Under the pieces are notes generated by a model, which made no database searches, was not told where the DNA came from, and saw nothing but the letters and a program-made list of their open reading frames with translations. A stretch of DNA of 15,530 nucleotides from an uncultured Porphyromonadaceae bacterium (lineage in GTDB: Bacteria > Bacteroidota > Bacteroidia > Bacteroidales > Muribaculaceae). The stretch spans positions 1 to 15,530 of the forward strand of contig CAMWRO010000037.1 in the NCBI GenBank assembly GCA_947176615.1, in the 5' to 3' direction. Below are positions 6,992-14,302 of the stretch, in pieces. The translations under genes were made by a program, and so were the position numbers. Positions within the stretch are counted from its first letter, which is position 1. Each line of letters starts with the position of its first letter.

Positions 6992-7265
6992 AGGAAACGG
7001 CTGTATCAGCGGCGTAAACCTTACCGATAGCCTCGCAAACAACGCCGAGAACGTCGGAAGGCGTAAGGTCGTGAACCATACGGATGGCGGTATCATTTCC
7101 CGCGCGAAAAACTTCGGTAACTGTTATGTTGCCGGCTTCGTTGATTTCGTCGGCAAGGCCGACTGGTAAAGTAGAATTTGTGGATTCGTAAACGGTTAAC
7201 ATTGCGCGATGTTCTCCAGCGGAAAGGAGGGCGGAACAATCTCCGAATGTGATTTCTCTTTTCAT
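6966..7265 (-). CDS. Small early phage protein of unknown function, 99 aa
   Basis: I place the start at the ATG at 7265 (MKREITFGD); the longer frame to 7316 would overlap the Cro-like gene and adds low-complexity arginines. The product is small, soluble and acidic to neutral, with helices such as GLADEINEAG and PSDVLGVVCEAIGKVYAAD. There is no signal peptide or recognisable motif. It lies 20 bp after the Cro-like gene on the same strand, so both are probably transcribed from the divergent control region at 7580-7686. I do not recognise the family. Confidence 0.65.
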   Translation of the reverse strand: MKREITFGDCSALLSAGEHRAMLTVYESTNSTLPVGLADEINEAGNITVTEVFRAGNDTAIRMVHDLTPSDVLGVVCEAIGKVYAADTAVSYARPENAV

Positions 7266-7285
7266 ATTTCGAGCGGTTTTATAGG

Positions 7286-7579
7286 TTAAATAGCCTCGCC
7301 GGAGGATTCTCCGCACACGCCTTCGGGGATTCCTCCGGGCTTGGCTATCGTGAAAATTTCTTTTCCTGAAACTTCGAGGGTAACGCGGTTAATATCTCGC
7401 TTCGCGGAATCAGGTATGCGACATTTACCGTATAACCAGTTGTTGAAAGTTGACACTGTAACAAGACACTCCTGAACTAATCGGCTTTTTTGTTTGTTGT
7501 ATTCTCCGCGAGGCACGGAATAATCGAGCCAGTAGCGTAAAATTTCCGTGTCGGTAGGGTGTTTAATTTCGGTCTGCAT
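7286..7579 (-). CDS. Cro-like small DNA-binding protein (probable), 97 aa
   Basis: The start is the ATG at 7579 (MQTEIKHPT); a frame extension to 7618 would run through the promoter box and is rejected. Residues about 30-70 (KSRLVQECLVTVSTFNNWLYGKCRIPDSAKRDINRV) have helix-turn-helix character, with a recognition-like helix VSTFNNWLYG. The gene is divergent to the XRE repressor with 107 bp of AT-rich operator-like DNA between them. This is the standard Cro/CI layout of lambdoid switches. The tail is glycine-rich and probably disordered. Role as lytic-switch regulator is inferred from position and size; the helix-turn-helix itself is degenerate. Confidence 0.7.
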   Translation of the reverse strand: MQTEIKHPTDTEILRYWLDYSVPRGEYNKQKSRLVQECLVTVSTFNNWLYGKCRIPDSAKRDINRVTLEVSGKEIFTIAKPGGIPEGVCGESSGEAI

Positions 7580-7686
7580 TTGCGTAGATTGAAAATATTT
7601 TGTAGATTTACAATGCAAATGTAGTAAATTTTACCCCTTATCGGGTGAATAACTCCTGTTAATAAAAGTTAATAAATAAAATTACA
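7580..7686. promoter_or_regulatory. Divergent switch region with -7 box and operator-like repeats
   Basis: On the minus strand TACATTTG (7623-7616) is an exact TAnnTTTG box, 36 bp upstream of the Cro-like ATG at 7579. TTGTA (7600-7604) and TACAA (7609-7613) form a short palindrome; the core GTAGATT is repeated at 7584-7590 and 7602-7608. GTTAATAAA occurs in tandem at 10-bp spacing (7658-7667, 7668-7677), just before the XRE start. These are likely repressor sites. No exact -7 box is seen for the plus strand. Confidence 0.6.
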
Positions 7687-7986
7687 ATGGCTAATCTACT
7701 TATTATAAGAGATTTATGCGAGCGCAAGAAAATGACTATTCGAGAGTTGGCGCAACGCATTGGCCGCGACGAGAGTTCAATCCAGAGCGCAATCCGTCGC
7801 GGCTCGACAAATTCCTCGACGATTGAACTAATCGCTAAGGAATTAGGCGTGTCTGCCGGCGTTTTCTTTGACGGTTACGCCGCTGACAATACCAAAGAAC
7901 TGCAAAGGGAAATCGACCACCTGAAGGAGCTACTGAAGGAAAAAGAAAGGTTAATCGAGGTATTGATGGGCGACCGTAAAGCCTGA
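7687..7986 (+). CDS. XRE-family (Cro/CI-type) repressor with C-terminal coiled coil, 99 aa
   Basis: Residues about 4-60 are a clear XRE helix-turn-helix (IRDLCERKKMTIRELAQRIG, then DESSIQSAIRRGSTNSSTIELIAKELGVSAGVFF). Residues about 69-95 are a heptad-like coiled coil (ELQREIDHLKELLKEKERLIEVL) for dimerisation. There is no peptidase domain, so induction would not run through RecA-driven self-cleavage of this protein. It is the only plus-strand gene in the element and faces away from the replication operon, as expected of a lysogeny repressor. It may bind the repeats in 7580-7686. It is the last recognisable gene of the element on this side. Confidence 0.88.
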   Translation: MANLLIIRDLCERKKMTIRELAQRIGRDESSIQSAIRRGSTNSSTIELIAKELGVSAGVFFDGYAADNTKELQREIDHLKELLKEKERLIEVLMGDRKA

Positions 7987-8500
7987 AAATCCTCTAAATG
8001 TCGGCACAATGTCGGCGCAATAAGGTATTAAACTACTGACGGACAGCATTGAAATTGTGCTGCTAGGGATCGAAACGCGTCATATCGGCTCAAATAATCG
8101 GGCAAAACAACGTTTTTCCCGCGCCGTAATAAATTCAGTAGGGTCTATAGTCAGCGGCATCGCCGCCGATTACGCGGCATGGCCGCGTGTCAACGTTAGC
8201 CACATGCAAATGCCCCGTTAGGCGGCATGCAGCTTGTGGTCAACACCATATATAGGATTTTACGGCTGCATAGCTGCCGGTCTTGACGGGGAATGACCGG
8301 CTACACTGTAGCCGATGCCTGACAGAAAATGTAGAAAATCCAATCTGCGCGCCACCTGACAGGGCGCTTGCATGGGCCTGACGCTAAGGCGCGGCTACAC
8401 TGCGCAATCGGCGGCGATGCTGTGACCCGCATATGGCGTGGTGACAGGTTTATCCATGCATGAATCTCCTCGGTGCTGTTGCGTTAAGTCGGTGACATTT
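7987..8500. other. Gene-free, hairpin-rich spacer; probable phage/chromosome junction lies here
   Basis: No convincing gene is present. Short hairpins with 3-nt loops recur: GCGGC-atc-GCCGC (8154-8166), ACGCGGC-atg-GCCGCGT (8172-8188) and CGGCTAC-act-GTAGCCG (8298-8314). CCGGTC/GACCGG (8277-8282, 8295-8300) is a further one. GCATCGCCGCCGATT (8157-8171) has an exact inverted copy at 8406-8420. GGGTCTATAGTC (about 8141-8152) resembles GGGTCTATGGTC in the 8501-8698 element. A 20-codon minus frame at 8457-8395 has an AGGAG upstream, but this is weak support. The attachment site cannot be fixed without the other end of the element. Confidence 0.45.
7997..8018. repeat. Tandem 11-bp direct repeat after the repressor gene
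   Basis: AATGTCGGCAC (7997-8007) is followed at once by AATGTCGGCGC (8008-8018), then AAT. It lies 10 bp after the repressor stop, near the probable right end of the element. It shares TGTCGG and the 11-bp spacing with the repeat at 1080-1101. It could be a recombinase arm-type site or a regulator site. Confidence 0.45.
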
Positions 8501-8698
8501 AGCCGCGTAGCGGCGGGGCCATGCTTAGCCCCACGCCTTGGCGTGGGGAGAGTGGGGCATCTGAGATTCTGCAACGTCGGAGACGTGGGTCTATGGTCGC
8601 GACCATAGACTCGCATCTACGATGCTTTTTCGTTTGTTGTGCCTCCTGCCCCACGCCGAGTTGCGTGGGGTTTCGCATGGCCCCGCCGCTCCGCGGCT
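8501..8698. repeat. 198-bp symmetric palindromic element built from nested hairpins
   Basis: The centre is a perfect 22-bp palindrome (8589-8610, half-site GTCTATGGTCG). At equal distances on both sides lie a 5-bp hairpin with a 3-nt loop (ACGTC/GACGT 8574-8586; GCATC/GATGC 8613-8625), then a GC-rich hairpin (CCCCACGCC/GGCGTGGGG 8529-8548; CCCCACGC/GCGTGGGG 8649-8670). Outermost is a 24-bp arm (8501-8524 and its inverted copy 8675-8698) with one mismatch. Outer ends are each 98.5 bp from the centre. ORFs through it are shadows of the symmetry. It may be a BIME/REP-like repeat, a structured RNA or a two-way terminator. Confidence 0.75.
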
Positions 8699-8776
8699 GC
8701 AATATCCCTAAGTTAACGGCATTGCGCAAATGGCGCATCCCTACTAACTGATTTTAACCGAAAATCCATCGGTGGG

Positions 8777-10438
8777 TTATCTGATGCCGATTTTTTCGTT
8801 GCGGGTGGTACCGTCGGTGAAAGTCGTCGACTTGATATAGATACCGTTGGCAGGGTTGTTGACGATGCGGCCGGTCAGGTCATAGTAGGTTGTGCTGACT
8901 GCCTCCTTGTCAATAACAATGTTGTTTGTCGATGACATTTCCTTGTTTCTCACAACGTTGGAATAGCGGGTTTCGCCGCCGCCGGTATAGACTGCCTGAA
9001 TGCCGATTGATTCGTAATCGCCAAAGTAGAAGGTGAAACCATGCTTGGAGTCATCATAGTAGATGAAATCCCAGTACTCATCGGAAAACGTGAAGGGTAT
9101 CAGCGTGGTCGGCTCGTCGAAACAGTAGTAGTAGTCAGGTGAGAATGTGTAGACATCGTTGTCAACCCACATGCGGAAGAAAAATTTATCCATGTCAATG
9201 AAATTGCCGTCGACATCCTTGTTGGGGGCCTCGACCTCGATGTAGCCATATTCCTCGTCAGGGTCATAGTCAATAAATTCGATGATCACAGGGTCAACGG
9301 GGGTGGCGGCTCGGTCGGCAACAATTTCAAACGACGGGTTGGCATAGTCATATATCTTGTGGATGCGGTCCTTTCCGCAATTCACGAATATGGCCTTGTC
9401 GGCGGTCGAGAATGTTCCGGCATCTGCATCATAGACCATCGAGACTTCGTCGCAGATTTCAAATTTATATTCGGGGCCCTCCTCGCTGTCGTCATTGACG
9501 GTGGTATAGGTACCGGCTACGAAGTAGAGATACACGGTCACGCCTTGGGTCTCGTATGTGCCAAGATATTGTCCGCTCTTGAACGTGACTTTTCCATCAT
9601 TGATTTGGCCTTTGACCCATGAGTCGGGACAGTCGGGATAGATGTTGATATAGACATCGTTGCCGTCGATAGCGACACGGGCGGTCGTAGCCAATTCGCT
9701 GTCGGGGGTGGCATTGTACTTCAGCATATAGTCTTTGGCTTCAAGTCCGGCGGGGAGGGGAAGGGGCGTGTCGGCAAACTTGCGCATCGCGATGTTATAG
9801 TCGCCATATCCTGTCCAGTGTCCCTCGTTGTCAGTCAGCGCAAGCATCGGCTTTGCCCGGGTCTCGACAAGGTCTTTGTTGTCGCCGTGCATTATGAAGA
9901 CCGCATCGGGAACTTCGTTGAGAGTGCCGTCGATGTAGGTGAACTTGATTGCGTTTTTCCCGTCGGCAACCCATTCGCCGACAGCCTCGCCGTTTTCGTC
10001 ATAGGAGCCTTTATAGGTGAAACGGTTGGCGTAAAACGATGAGGTGCTGCCCTTTAATACCTCTTGGGGGAGATTGACAACGAGAGTGTCGCCGACACCT
10101 TTATCAGCTTTTAGCCATCCTGTCTCATACTGGGTGAACGGGCGATTAATCCACACTGTCCCGTCCTCGGCCTCGACTATTGATGCCTTATATCCCGACA
10201 CGCGGGTGGTCATGAGAAACGAGCCGTAGACCAGATAGGCATTGCCGTTGCGATACATTTCGATTTCCGTTCCCTCGGGCCGCTCGTTCTCCTCGGCCCT
10301 GAATTGTGGACTCAAGACCGGTTTGAAGGCTGCGACACTGCTGTGGGACAGGAGTGATTCTTCATCCATCGGCAGTTGTGCATTGCATGTCAGCGACATG
10401 GCAACGCATGTCATTGCAAGAGTGATAGATAGTTTCAT
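8777..10438 (-). CDS. Secreted protein of unknown function with type-IX-like C-terminal sorting tail, 553 aa
   Basis: The N-terminus (MKLSITLAMTCVAMSLTCNA, cleavage before or after QLP) is a signal peptide; the cysteine at 18 is followed by NAQ, which does not fit a good lipobox. The mature part is acidic, aromatic-rich and beta-rich (YYYCFDEPTTLIPFTFSDEYWDF), with many Asp/Tyr repeats. The last 37 residues (YYDLTGRIVNNPANGIYIKS onward) match the 'Y-D-L-x-G-R ... G-I-Y' tail of Bacteroidetes proteins routed through type IX secretion or anchored at the surface. It is therefore probably exported to the outer surface. No catalytic motif is visible; binding or structural roles are possible. An exact -7 box lies upstream (10470-10477). 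The gene stands alone and is well separated from both neighbours. Confidence 0.85.
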   Translation of the reverse strand: MKLSITLAMTCVAMSLTCNAQLPMDEESLLSHSSVAAFKPVLSPQFRAEENERPEGTEIEMYRNGNAYLVYGSFLMTTRVSGYKASIVEAEDGTVWINRPFTQYETGWLKADKGVGDTLVVNLPQEVLKGSTSSFYANRFTYKGSYDENGEAVGEWVADGKNAIKFTYIDGTLNEVPDAVFIMHGDNKDLVETRAKPMLALTDNEGHWTGYGDYNIAMRKFADTPLPLPAGLEAKDYMLKYNATPDSELATTARVAIDGNDVYINIYPDCPDSWVKGQINDGKVTFKSGQYLGTYETQGVTVYLYFVAGTYTTVNDDSEEGPEYKFEICDEVSMVYDADAGTFSTADKAIFVNCGKDRIHKIYDYANPSFEIVADRAATPVDPVIIEFIDYDPDEEYGYIEVEAPNKDVDGNFIDMDKFFFRMWVDNDVYTFSPDYYYCFDEPTTLIPFTFSDEYWDFIYYDDSKHGFTFYFGDYESIGIQAVYTGGGETRYSNVVRNKEMSSTNNIVIDKEAVSTTYYDLTGRIVNNPANGIYIKSTTFTDGTTRNEKIGIR

Positions 10439-10469
10439 AAATAATGTTTTCTAATTGGTTTGTTGATTG

Positions 10470-10477
10470 CAAAGTTA
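10470..10477 (-). promoter_or_regulatory. -7 box (TAACTTTG) of the secreted-protein gene
   Basis: TAACTTTG on the minus strand fits TAnnTTTG exactly and lies 31-39 bp upstream of the ATG at 10438. No TTG is present at the usual -33 spacing. Confidence 0.6.
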
Positions 10478-10510
10478 TACATAAATTTGTTATTATGTTG
10501 AAATTTTCTA

Positions 10511-10987
10511 TTAAATCCATCTGATTCTGTGGAAATTTGTCATCAGGAGGGATGTGGCTGTGGCGAGGTGTGTCAAGGCTGTCGCGCGGGCCTGATAGGC
10601 CCGGTCGGGGTCGTTCTGGGAGAAAAGAACGGTCGACAGGGCGGTGAGGGCGACCGCCTGTTCGAGGTTGCGGCGCAGGACACCGTGCATCGAGGGGTTA
10701 AAGTCGCGCGGCAATGCGAGGGTGAGCGACATCATGATGTCGGAATCGTCGGCTGAAGGGGTCTCGCTATTGTCGCCCGAAGATGTCTCGCCGTCGAGGT
10801 TACAGTCAACGATGTGCCTGACGAGGTGCAGACACACGTCGGCAAACGCGTTGCGCACAATCAATCTGACAGGCCCGCTGCGGTCGGGGTCAAGTATCGG
10901 CTCGGGCGAATCGGTCGTGAGGGTGTGGAGCGCGGCCATCGCATAGAGTGTGTCGAGGATGTTGTTGAGGGAAAGTGTGTAAGTCAT
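10511..10987 (-). CDS. Helical protein of unknown function, 158 aa, second gene of a pair
   Basis: Its ATG (10987) overlaps the stop of the upstream gene in an ATGA, so the two are translationally coupled. The product is almost entirely alpha-helical: helices at about 6-25 (LNNILDTLYAMAALHTL), 40-63 (VRLIVRNAFADVCLHLVRHIV) and 105-150 (RRNLEQAVALTALSTVLF, ATALTHLATATSLL). They are separated by a disordered acidic Ser/Asp/Thr linker (about 65-83). The last helices are hydrophobic but too broken by charge to be clear membrane spans. There is no signal peptide. I do not recognise the family. Coupling suggests it works with the 157-aa-frame partner, perhaps in a complex. Confidence 0.75.
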   Translation of the reverse strand: MTYTLSLNNILDTLYAMAALHTLTTDSPEPILDPDRSGPVRLIVRNAFADVCLHLVRHIVDCNLDGETSSGDNSETPSADDSDIMMSLTLALPRDFNPSMHGVLRRNLEQAVALTALSTVLFSQNDPDRAYQARATALTHLATATSLLMTNFHRIRWI

Positions 10988-11391
10988 TTTTTCAAATTTT
11001 TGAGTTTCAGTATTTTCTGGGTAAGTCTGACGGCGGTTGCCGGACTGATGAAAAATTGCGACGCGGGACAGTTTTTCAGCACATAATCGAGAGCCGAGGG
11101 GAGGGATGTCCCCGTGGCGTTCTGTACCTCGGTCACCTTTCGGTTGATTTCTTCAAACATCTCGCGCCGTCGGTCGCGCCGCAACCCCATGCGCCCGTGG
11201 CGCAACACGCGGATTACACGCAGGGCGTATTCGTAGGTCACATAGTAGCCCGGCGCAGGTCTCAGCGCGGCTTGCCGCGATATTTCCCCCCATGTCATCT
11301 CGTCATTGCCGGGGGTGGTTTTCATGGCGGCGATTACCTGACGGGTTGCCGCGAGAAAGTCGCTGTTTCGTTGTAGGATAAGGTCAAACAT
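10984..11391 (-). CDS. Basic protein of unknown function, 135 aa, first gene of a pair
   Basis: I start at the ATG at 11391 (MFDLILQRN). An upstream ATG at 11457 would place the promoter inside the gene. The middle (AALRPAPGYYVTYEYALRVIRVLRHGRMGLRRDRRREMFEEINRKV) is basic and helical, with an arginine cluster (HGRMGLRRDRRRE) that suits RNA or DNA binding. The C-terminus is another helix pair ending KILKLKNLKK. A textbook Bacteroidetes promoter lies 36-66 bp upstream. It is followed in ATGA overlap by the 158-aa gene. I cannot name the family; a small nucleic-acid-binding regulator is one reading. Confidence 0.75.
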   Translation of the reverse strand: MFDLILQRNSDFLAATRQVIAAMKTTPGNDEMTWGEISRQAALRPAPGYYVTYEYALRVIRVLRHGRMGLRRDRRREMFEEINRKVTEVQNATGTSLPSALDYVLKNCPASQFFISPATAVRLTQKILKLKNLKK

Positions 11392-11426
11392 TATAATTAT
11401 GGATATTTGGATTGTTGAACGTGTTG

Positions 11427-11457
11427 CAAAATTATAATGATGATTGTGAAAATACAA
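11427..11457 (-). promoter_or_regulatory. Complete Bacteroidetes sigma-ABfr-type promoter
   Basis: On the minus strand TTG (11457-11455) is followed after 20 bp by TAATTTTG (11434-11427). Both elements and the spacing match the Bacteroidetes housekeeping consensus (TTG, 19-21 bp, TAnnTTTG). It predicts a leader of about 30 nt for the gene starting at 11391. Confidence 0.75.
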
Positions 11458-11470
11458 TGTATCGGGGTGT

Positions 11471-11511
11471 TAAAAAAGGTAAAGACCGCTCCAATCGGGG
11501 CAGTCTTTACC
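11471..11511 (-). terminator. Strong intrinsic terminator of the GH2 gene
   Basis: GGTAAAGAC (11478-11486) pairs perfectly with GTCTTTACC (11503-11511). The stem continues with GC/GC and CC/GG pairs to a 4-nt AATC loop. In the minus direction the stem is followed by six T (11477-11472). It lies 30 bp beyond the GH2 stop and separates it from the promoter at 11427-11457. Confidence 0.88.
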
Positions 11512-11540
11512 TGATTTTGCCACTACGGCTGATTCAGCTG

Positions 11541-13958
11541 TTATAAAGTGATTTCAAGCGGTTTGAGGCCGGGCGAGGTGACTGTCGCCACGGTTCCGGC
11601 GGGGGCGGTGACAAGGAACTGGACAAGGCCGTTGAAGGCGGGGATGGTGAACGACCGCGCATCCGCGCCCGGGGCGGGACGCTCCGTGCCGCGAAACGCC
11701 GGGTCGCCGTTGCCCGCGCCCACAATCGTGCCCTCGGGGATGGTGACGGTGACATTGTCACACGCTGTCGGGGCAAAACGCCCCTTGTCATCAGAGAGGC
11801 TGATGTTGACCACCCGGAAATCATCACCCGATACAGGTGCCACGACCTCGGCGTTCATCTTGGCCGCCTTGCCGGCGGTCTCGACCGTGCTTGTCATGAC
11901 CCGCTTGCCGTCGCGATAGCCGCGGGCGGTGACTTTGCCCGGCCGATAGACAGCATCCCACGACAGATGCCCGTTGCGCGGCATCTTCTTGCGTCCGAGG
12001 TTCTTGCCGTTGACAATCAGCTCCACCTCGTCGCAGTTGCCGTAGACCCACACCGGCACCGTTTCCCCCTCGTGGCCTTCGAGATTCCAGTGGGGGAGGA
12101 TGTGCATGACAGGCTCATCGGTCCACCACGCCTTGAGATAGTAAGCCTCGTCCTTGGGGAAACCGCAATAGTCGAGCAACCCGAATTCCGACCCTGTCGC
12201 GGGGAATTTCAGCGGGTTAGGCTCGCCGCGGTAGTCAAATCCGGTCCAGTAGAACAGTCCCGCCAGCCAAGGACGCTCGTCATAGAATTTCCAGCCTCTT
12301 TCGATGCGGTTGACATACCCGTCCTTCTCGTCGGGCACACGGTTGAGCGACTGCATGCGGCCCGGCTCGGCGGGGTTGTCGAAATATACCCCGCGTGTCC
12401 CGGCCCCCGAGGTTTCCTCTGACCCGTAGGCCACGCGCTGCGGGTAATTGCGGCGATGCTCGTCGACCGGGTGCTGCATGATATAGTTGTAACCCGCCAC
12501 TTGGGCCGGGACAAGCACGCTGGGGCCTCCGCTCGACGCTACGGTCATCTTGCGCGTCGGGTCGAGGCGGTTGACTATCGGCACGAGCTCCTTGGCGATG
12601 CGCTCGCCCTTGTCGTTCCACTCGATGCCCCACTCCTCGTTGCCCACGCTCCACAGGATGACCGACGGATGGTTGCGGTCGCGGTCAATCATGGCGCGCA
12701 ACTGCCTGACATGCTCGTCGTTGATACCCATCAGGCGCGCCTCCTCGATCACGAGGATACCCAGCGAGTCACACGCCGCAAGTACTTCGGGAGTCATGGG
12801 GTTGTGGGAGGCACGGTAGGCGTTCACGCCATATTTCTTCAATTCTTTCAGCCGGTACACGTTGAGCGCGTCAGGGATTCCCGCACCCACTCCCGCGTGG
12901 TCCTGATGCATGTTGACACCGTGGAGCTTGACAGGACGGTTGTTGACAAAAAGGCCGCTGTCGGCATCCCAGCGCAGGTCGCGGAAACCGGTCCTGACAG
13001 TCATGCGGTCGAGAACCTCGTCGGTACTGTTGTCGACAAGGCTGACCACCACATTATATAATGCGGGGTTCTCGGGCGACCACAGCTCGGGATTTTCAAC
13101 TGTCACCGATGTCAATATGGCGGTCTCGACGCTCATGTCGGAACACTCGGCCACATTGCGGCCCTCATCGTCAATGACGCTGACATCCAGACGGAAGATG
13201 GGAAAATTATCGGGGGAGGGGAGCCGCTTGTCATCGACCTCGGCTGTCACAATCATCCCGAGCGGCTCGCCCGGGCGGTAATTGTCAAAATCGGGGAAGA
13301 TGCTGACACTGTTGCGGGCAATGGCCGTGCGGGGTGTCTTTTCGAGCCACGCGTGGCGGTAGATGCCCCCTCCTTCGTAGAACCACCCCTCCTCAAGCGT
13401 CGCATCGCTGCGCACGGTAATCACATTCTTCCCGCCAAGGTTGACATAGGGGGTCACGTCGTAGCTGCGCGAGGTATAGCCGCTCGGTTCGCCACCGAGG
13501 TAAAAACCGTTGAACCACACCTTCGAGTCGCGGAAAATACCGTCAAAGGCAACCGCGACGCGTTTCGTCGAGTCTGAGGCCGGGATGTCGATTTCCTTGC
13601 GGTACCATCCCACCGAGGTCTCGGGATAGCGGTAACCGACAGTCTTGTAGCCGTGGCTGTGGCTCGCGACGGAGTCAAACGGCAGGTCGACGACAAAGTC
13701 ATGGGGCAGGTCGACCGTAACCCATGCCGAGTCATTGAACTCGGTCGCGTAGGGGCCCGAATTGTGTATCGACGCGGCCTTGGTCAGGTAGTTGAAATAC
13801 TCGGTTCCCGCGCCGAAATCTTTTTCGGGCGACGCGGCGTTGCCGAAGGCAAATTTCCATCCGTTGTCGATGTTGACGCGCTCGCGGGTCTCGGTAGCAC
13901 CCGCCACAGCGGCGGCAAGGATGCAAAAAACAAGGGGGTATCTAAGAGGGTGTTTCAT
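11541..13958 (-). CDS. GH2 beta-galactosidase-type glycoside hydrolase, exported, 805 aa
   Basis: A family-2 glycoside hydrolase that cleaves terminal beta-linked sugars. I start at the ATG at 13958, which gives a signal peptide (MKHPLRYPLVFCILAAAVAG). Next come a sugar-binding jelly roll (about 25-215, with SVGWYRKEIDIP and VWFNGFYLGGEPSGY), an Ig-like domain (about 216-325) and a TIM barrel (about 330-620). The acid/base Glu441 lies in ILWSVGNEEW and the nucleophile is probably Glu514 in AYGSEETSG. HGVNMHQDHAG and NAYRASHNPMT are family hallmarks. A DUF4982-like region (PHWNLEGHEGETVPVWVYGNCDEVELIVNG) and a C-terminal Ig-like domain follow. The enzyme is probably periplasmic. It has its own terminator and no susC/susD neighbours here, so no dedicated locus is visible. 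The start codon and first five codons lie inside the repeat element at 13943-14283. A longer frame to 14075 reads through that repeat and is rejected. Exact substrate unknown. Confidence 0.92.
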   Translation of the reverse strand: MKHPLRYPLVFCILAAAVAGATETRERVNIDNGWKFAFGNAASPEKDFGAGTEYFNYLTKAASIHNSGPYATEFNDSAWVTVDLPHDFVVDLPFDSVASHSHGYKTVGYRYPETSVGWYRKEIDIPASDSTKRVAVAFDGIFRDSKVWFNGFYLGGEPSGYTSRSYDVTPYVNLGGKNVITVRSDATLEEGWFYEGGGIYRHAWLEKTPRTAIARNSVSIFPDFDNYRPGEPLGMIVTAEVDDKRLPSPDNFPIFRLDVSVIDDEGRNVAECSDMSVETAILTSVTVENPELWSPENPALYNVVVSLVDNSTDEVLDRMTVRTGFRDLRWDADSGLFVNNRPVKLHGVNMHQDHAGVGAGIPDALNVYRLKELKKYGVNAYRASHNPMTPEVLAACDSLGILVIEEARLMGINDEHVRQLRAMIDRDRNHPSVILWSVGNEEWGIEWNDKGERIAKELVPIVNRLDPTRKMTVASSGGPSVLVPAQVAGYNYIMQHPVDEHRRNYPQRVAYGSEETSGAGTRGVYFDNPAEPGRMQSLNRVPDEKDGYVNRIERGWKFYDERPWLAGLFYWTGFDYRGEPNPLKFPATGSEFGLLDYCGFPKDEAYYLKAWWTDEPVMHILPHWNLEGHEGETVPVWVYGNCDEVELIVNGKNLGRKKMPRNGHLSWDAVYRPGKVTARGYRDGKRVMTSTVETAGKAAKMNAEVVAPVSGDDFRVVNISLSDDKGRFAPTACDNVTVTIPEGTIVGAGNGDPAFRGTERPAPGADARSFTIPAFNGLVQFLVTAPAGTVATVTSPGLKPLEITL

Positions 13959-14283
13959 AACAAATGTTAATCCAAAGTGGTAGCATCTTTCAGTTAACTC
14001 GTTATTACACAGAGGGAGCATAGCTGTGGCTATGTGACCGATGCGTAATGACGAGGTAACGAAAGAGGCTGCCATGTGGATTATGTAACTTCATTTAGAT
14101 ATTAATTTCAAAATTTAACCATGAGGCGGTTTATAATAAATGTTTTGTCGCACCCGTTTTCACGGTCGCCTTTTGCCCTGAATCTCGGTCACATAGCTAC
14201 AGCTATGCTCCCTCGATTCATGACAAAATCCGACTCGCGAAAACGGGCTTTGGATTTAACAGTTGTTATGAAACACCCTCTTA
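13943..14283. mobile_element. 341-bp MITE-like element with terminal and nested inverted repeats
   Basis: The ends 13943-13977 and 14248-14283 are inverted copies matching at 34 of 36 aligned positions; the outer 21 bases are identical (AGAGGGTGTTTCATAAC lies in both). Inside, 14012-14041 and 14185-14214 are inverted copies with 29 of 30 matches, and each half folds into a long hairpin (13988-14066; about 14150-14245). TA flanks AGAGGG at both edges, compatible with a TA target duplication. There is no transposase frame. Plus- and minus-strand ORFs across it share the translated string GHIATAMLP because of the symmetry. It lies 19 bp after hisS and overlaps the GH2 start. It may move with a transposase encoded elsewhere. 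Confidence 0.75.
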
Positions 14284-14302
14284 ACATTCGTCGTTCAGGA
14301 AG

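Noticed and set aside
8044..8080. Possible tRNA fragment (hairpin CAGCA/TGCTG followed by GGGATCGAAACG)
   Set aside because: No full cloverleaf can be drawn around it, and no second arm or acceptor stem fits.
8395..8751. ORFs of 73-79 codons on both strands, and a 20-codon frame with AGGAG upstream (8457-8395)
   Set aside because: They track the palindromic element and its flanks. Similar frames on both strands follow from the symmetry.
13959..14075. N-terminal extension of the GH2 gene to 14075
   Set aside because: The extension is translated repeat DNA, and the start at 13958 gives a proper signal peptide.
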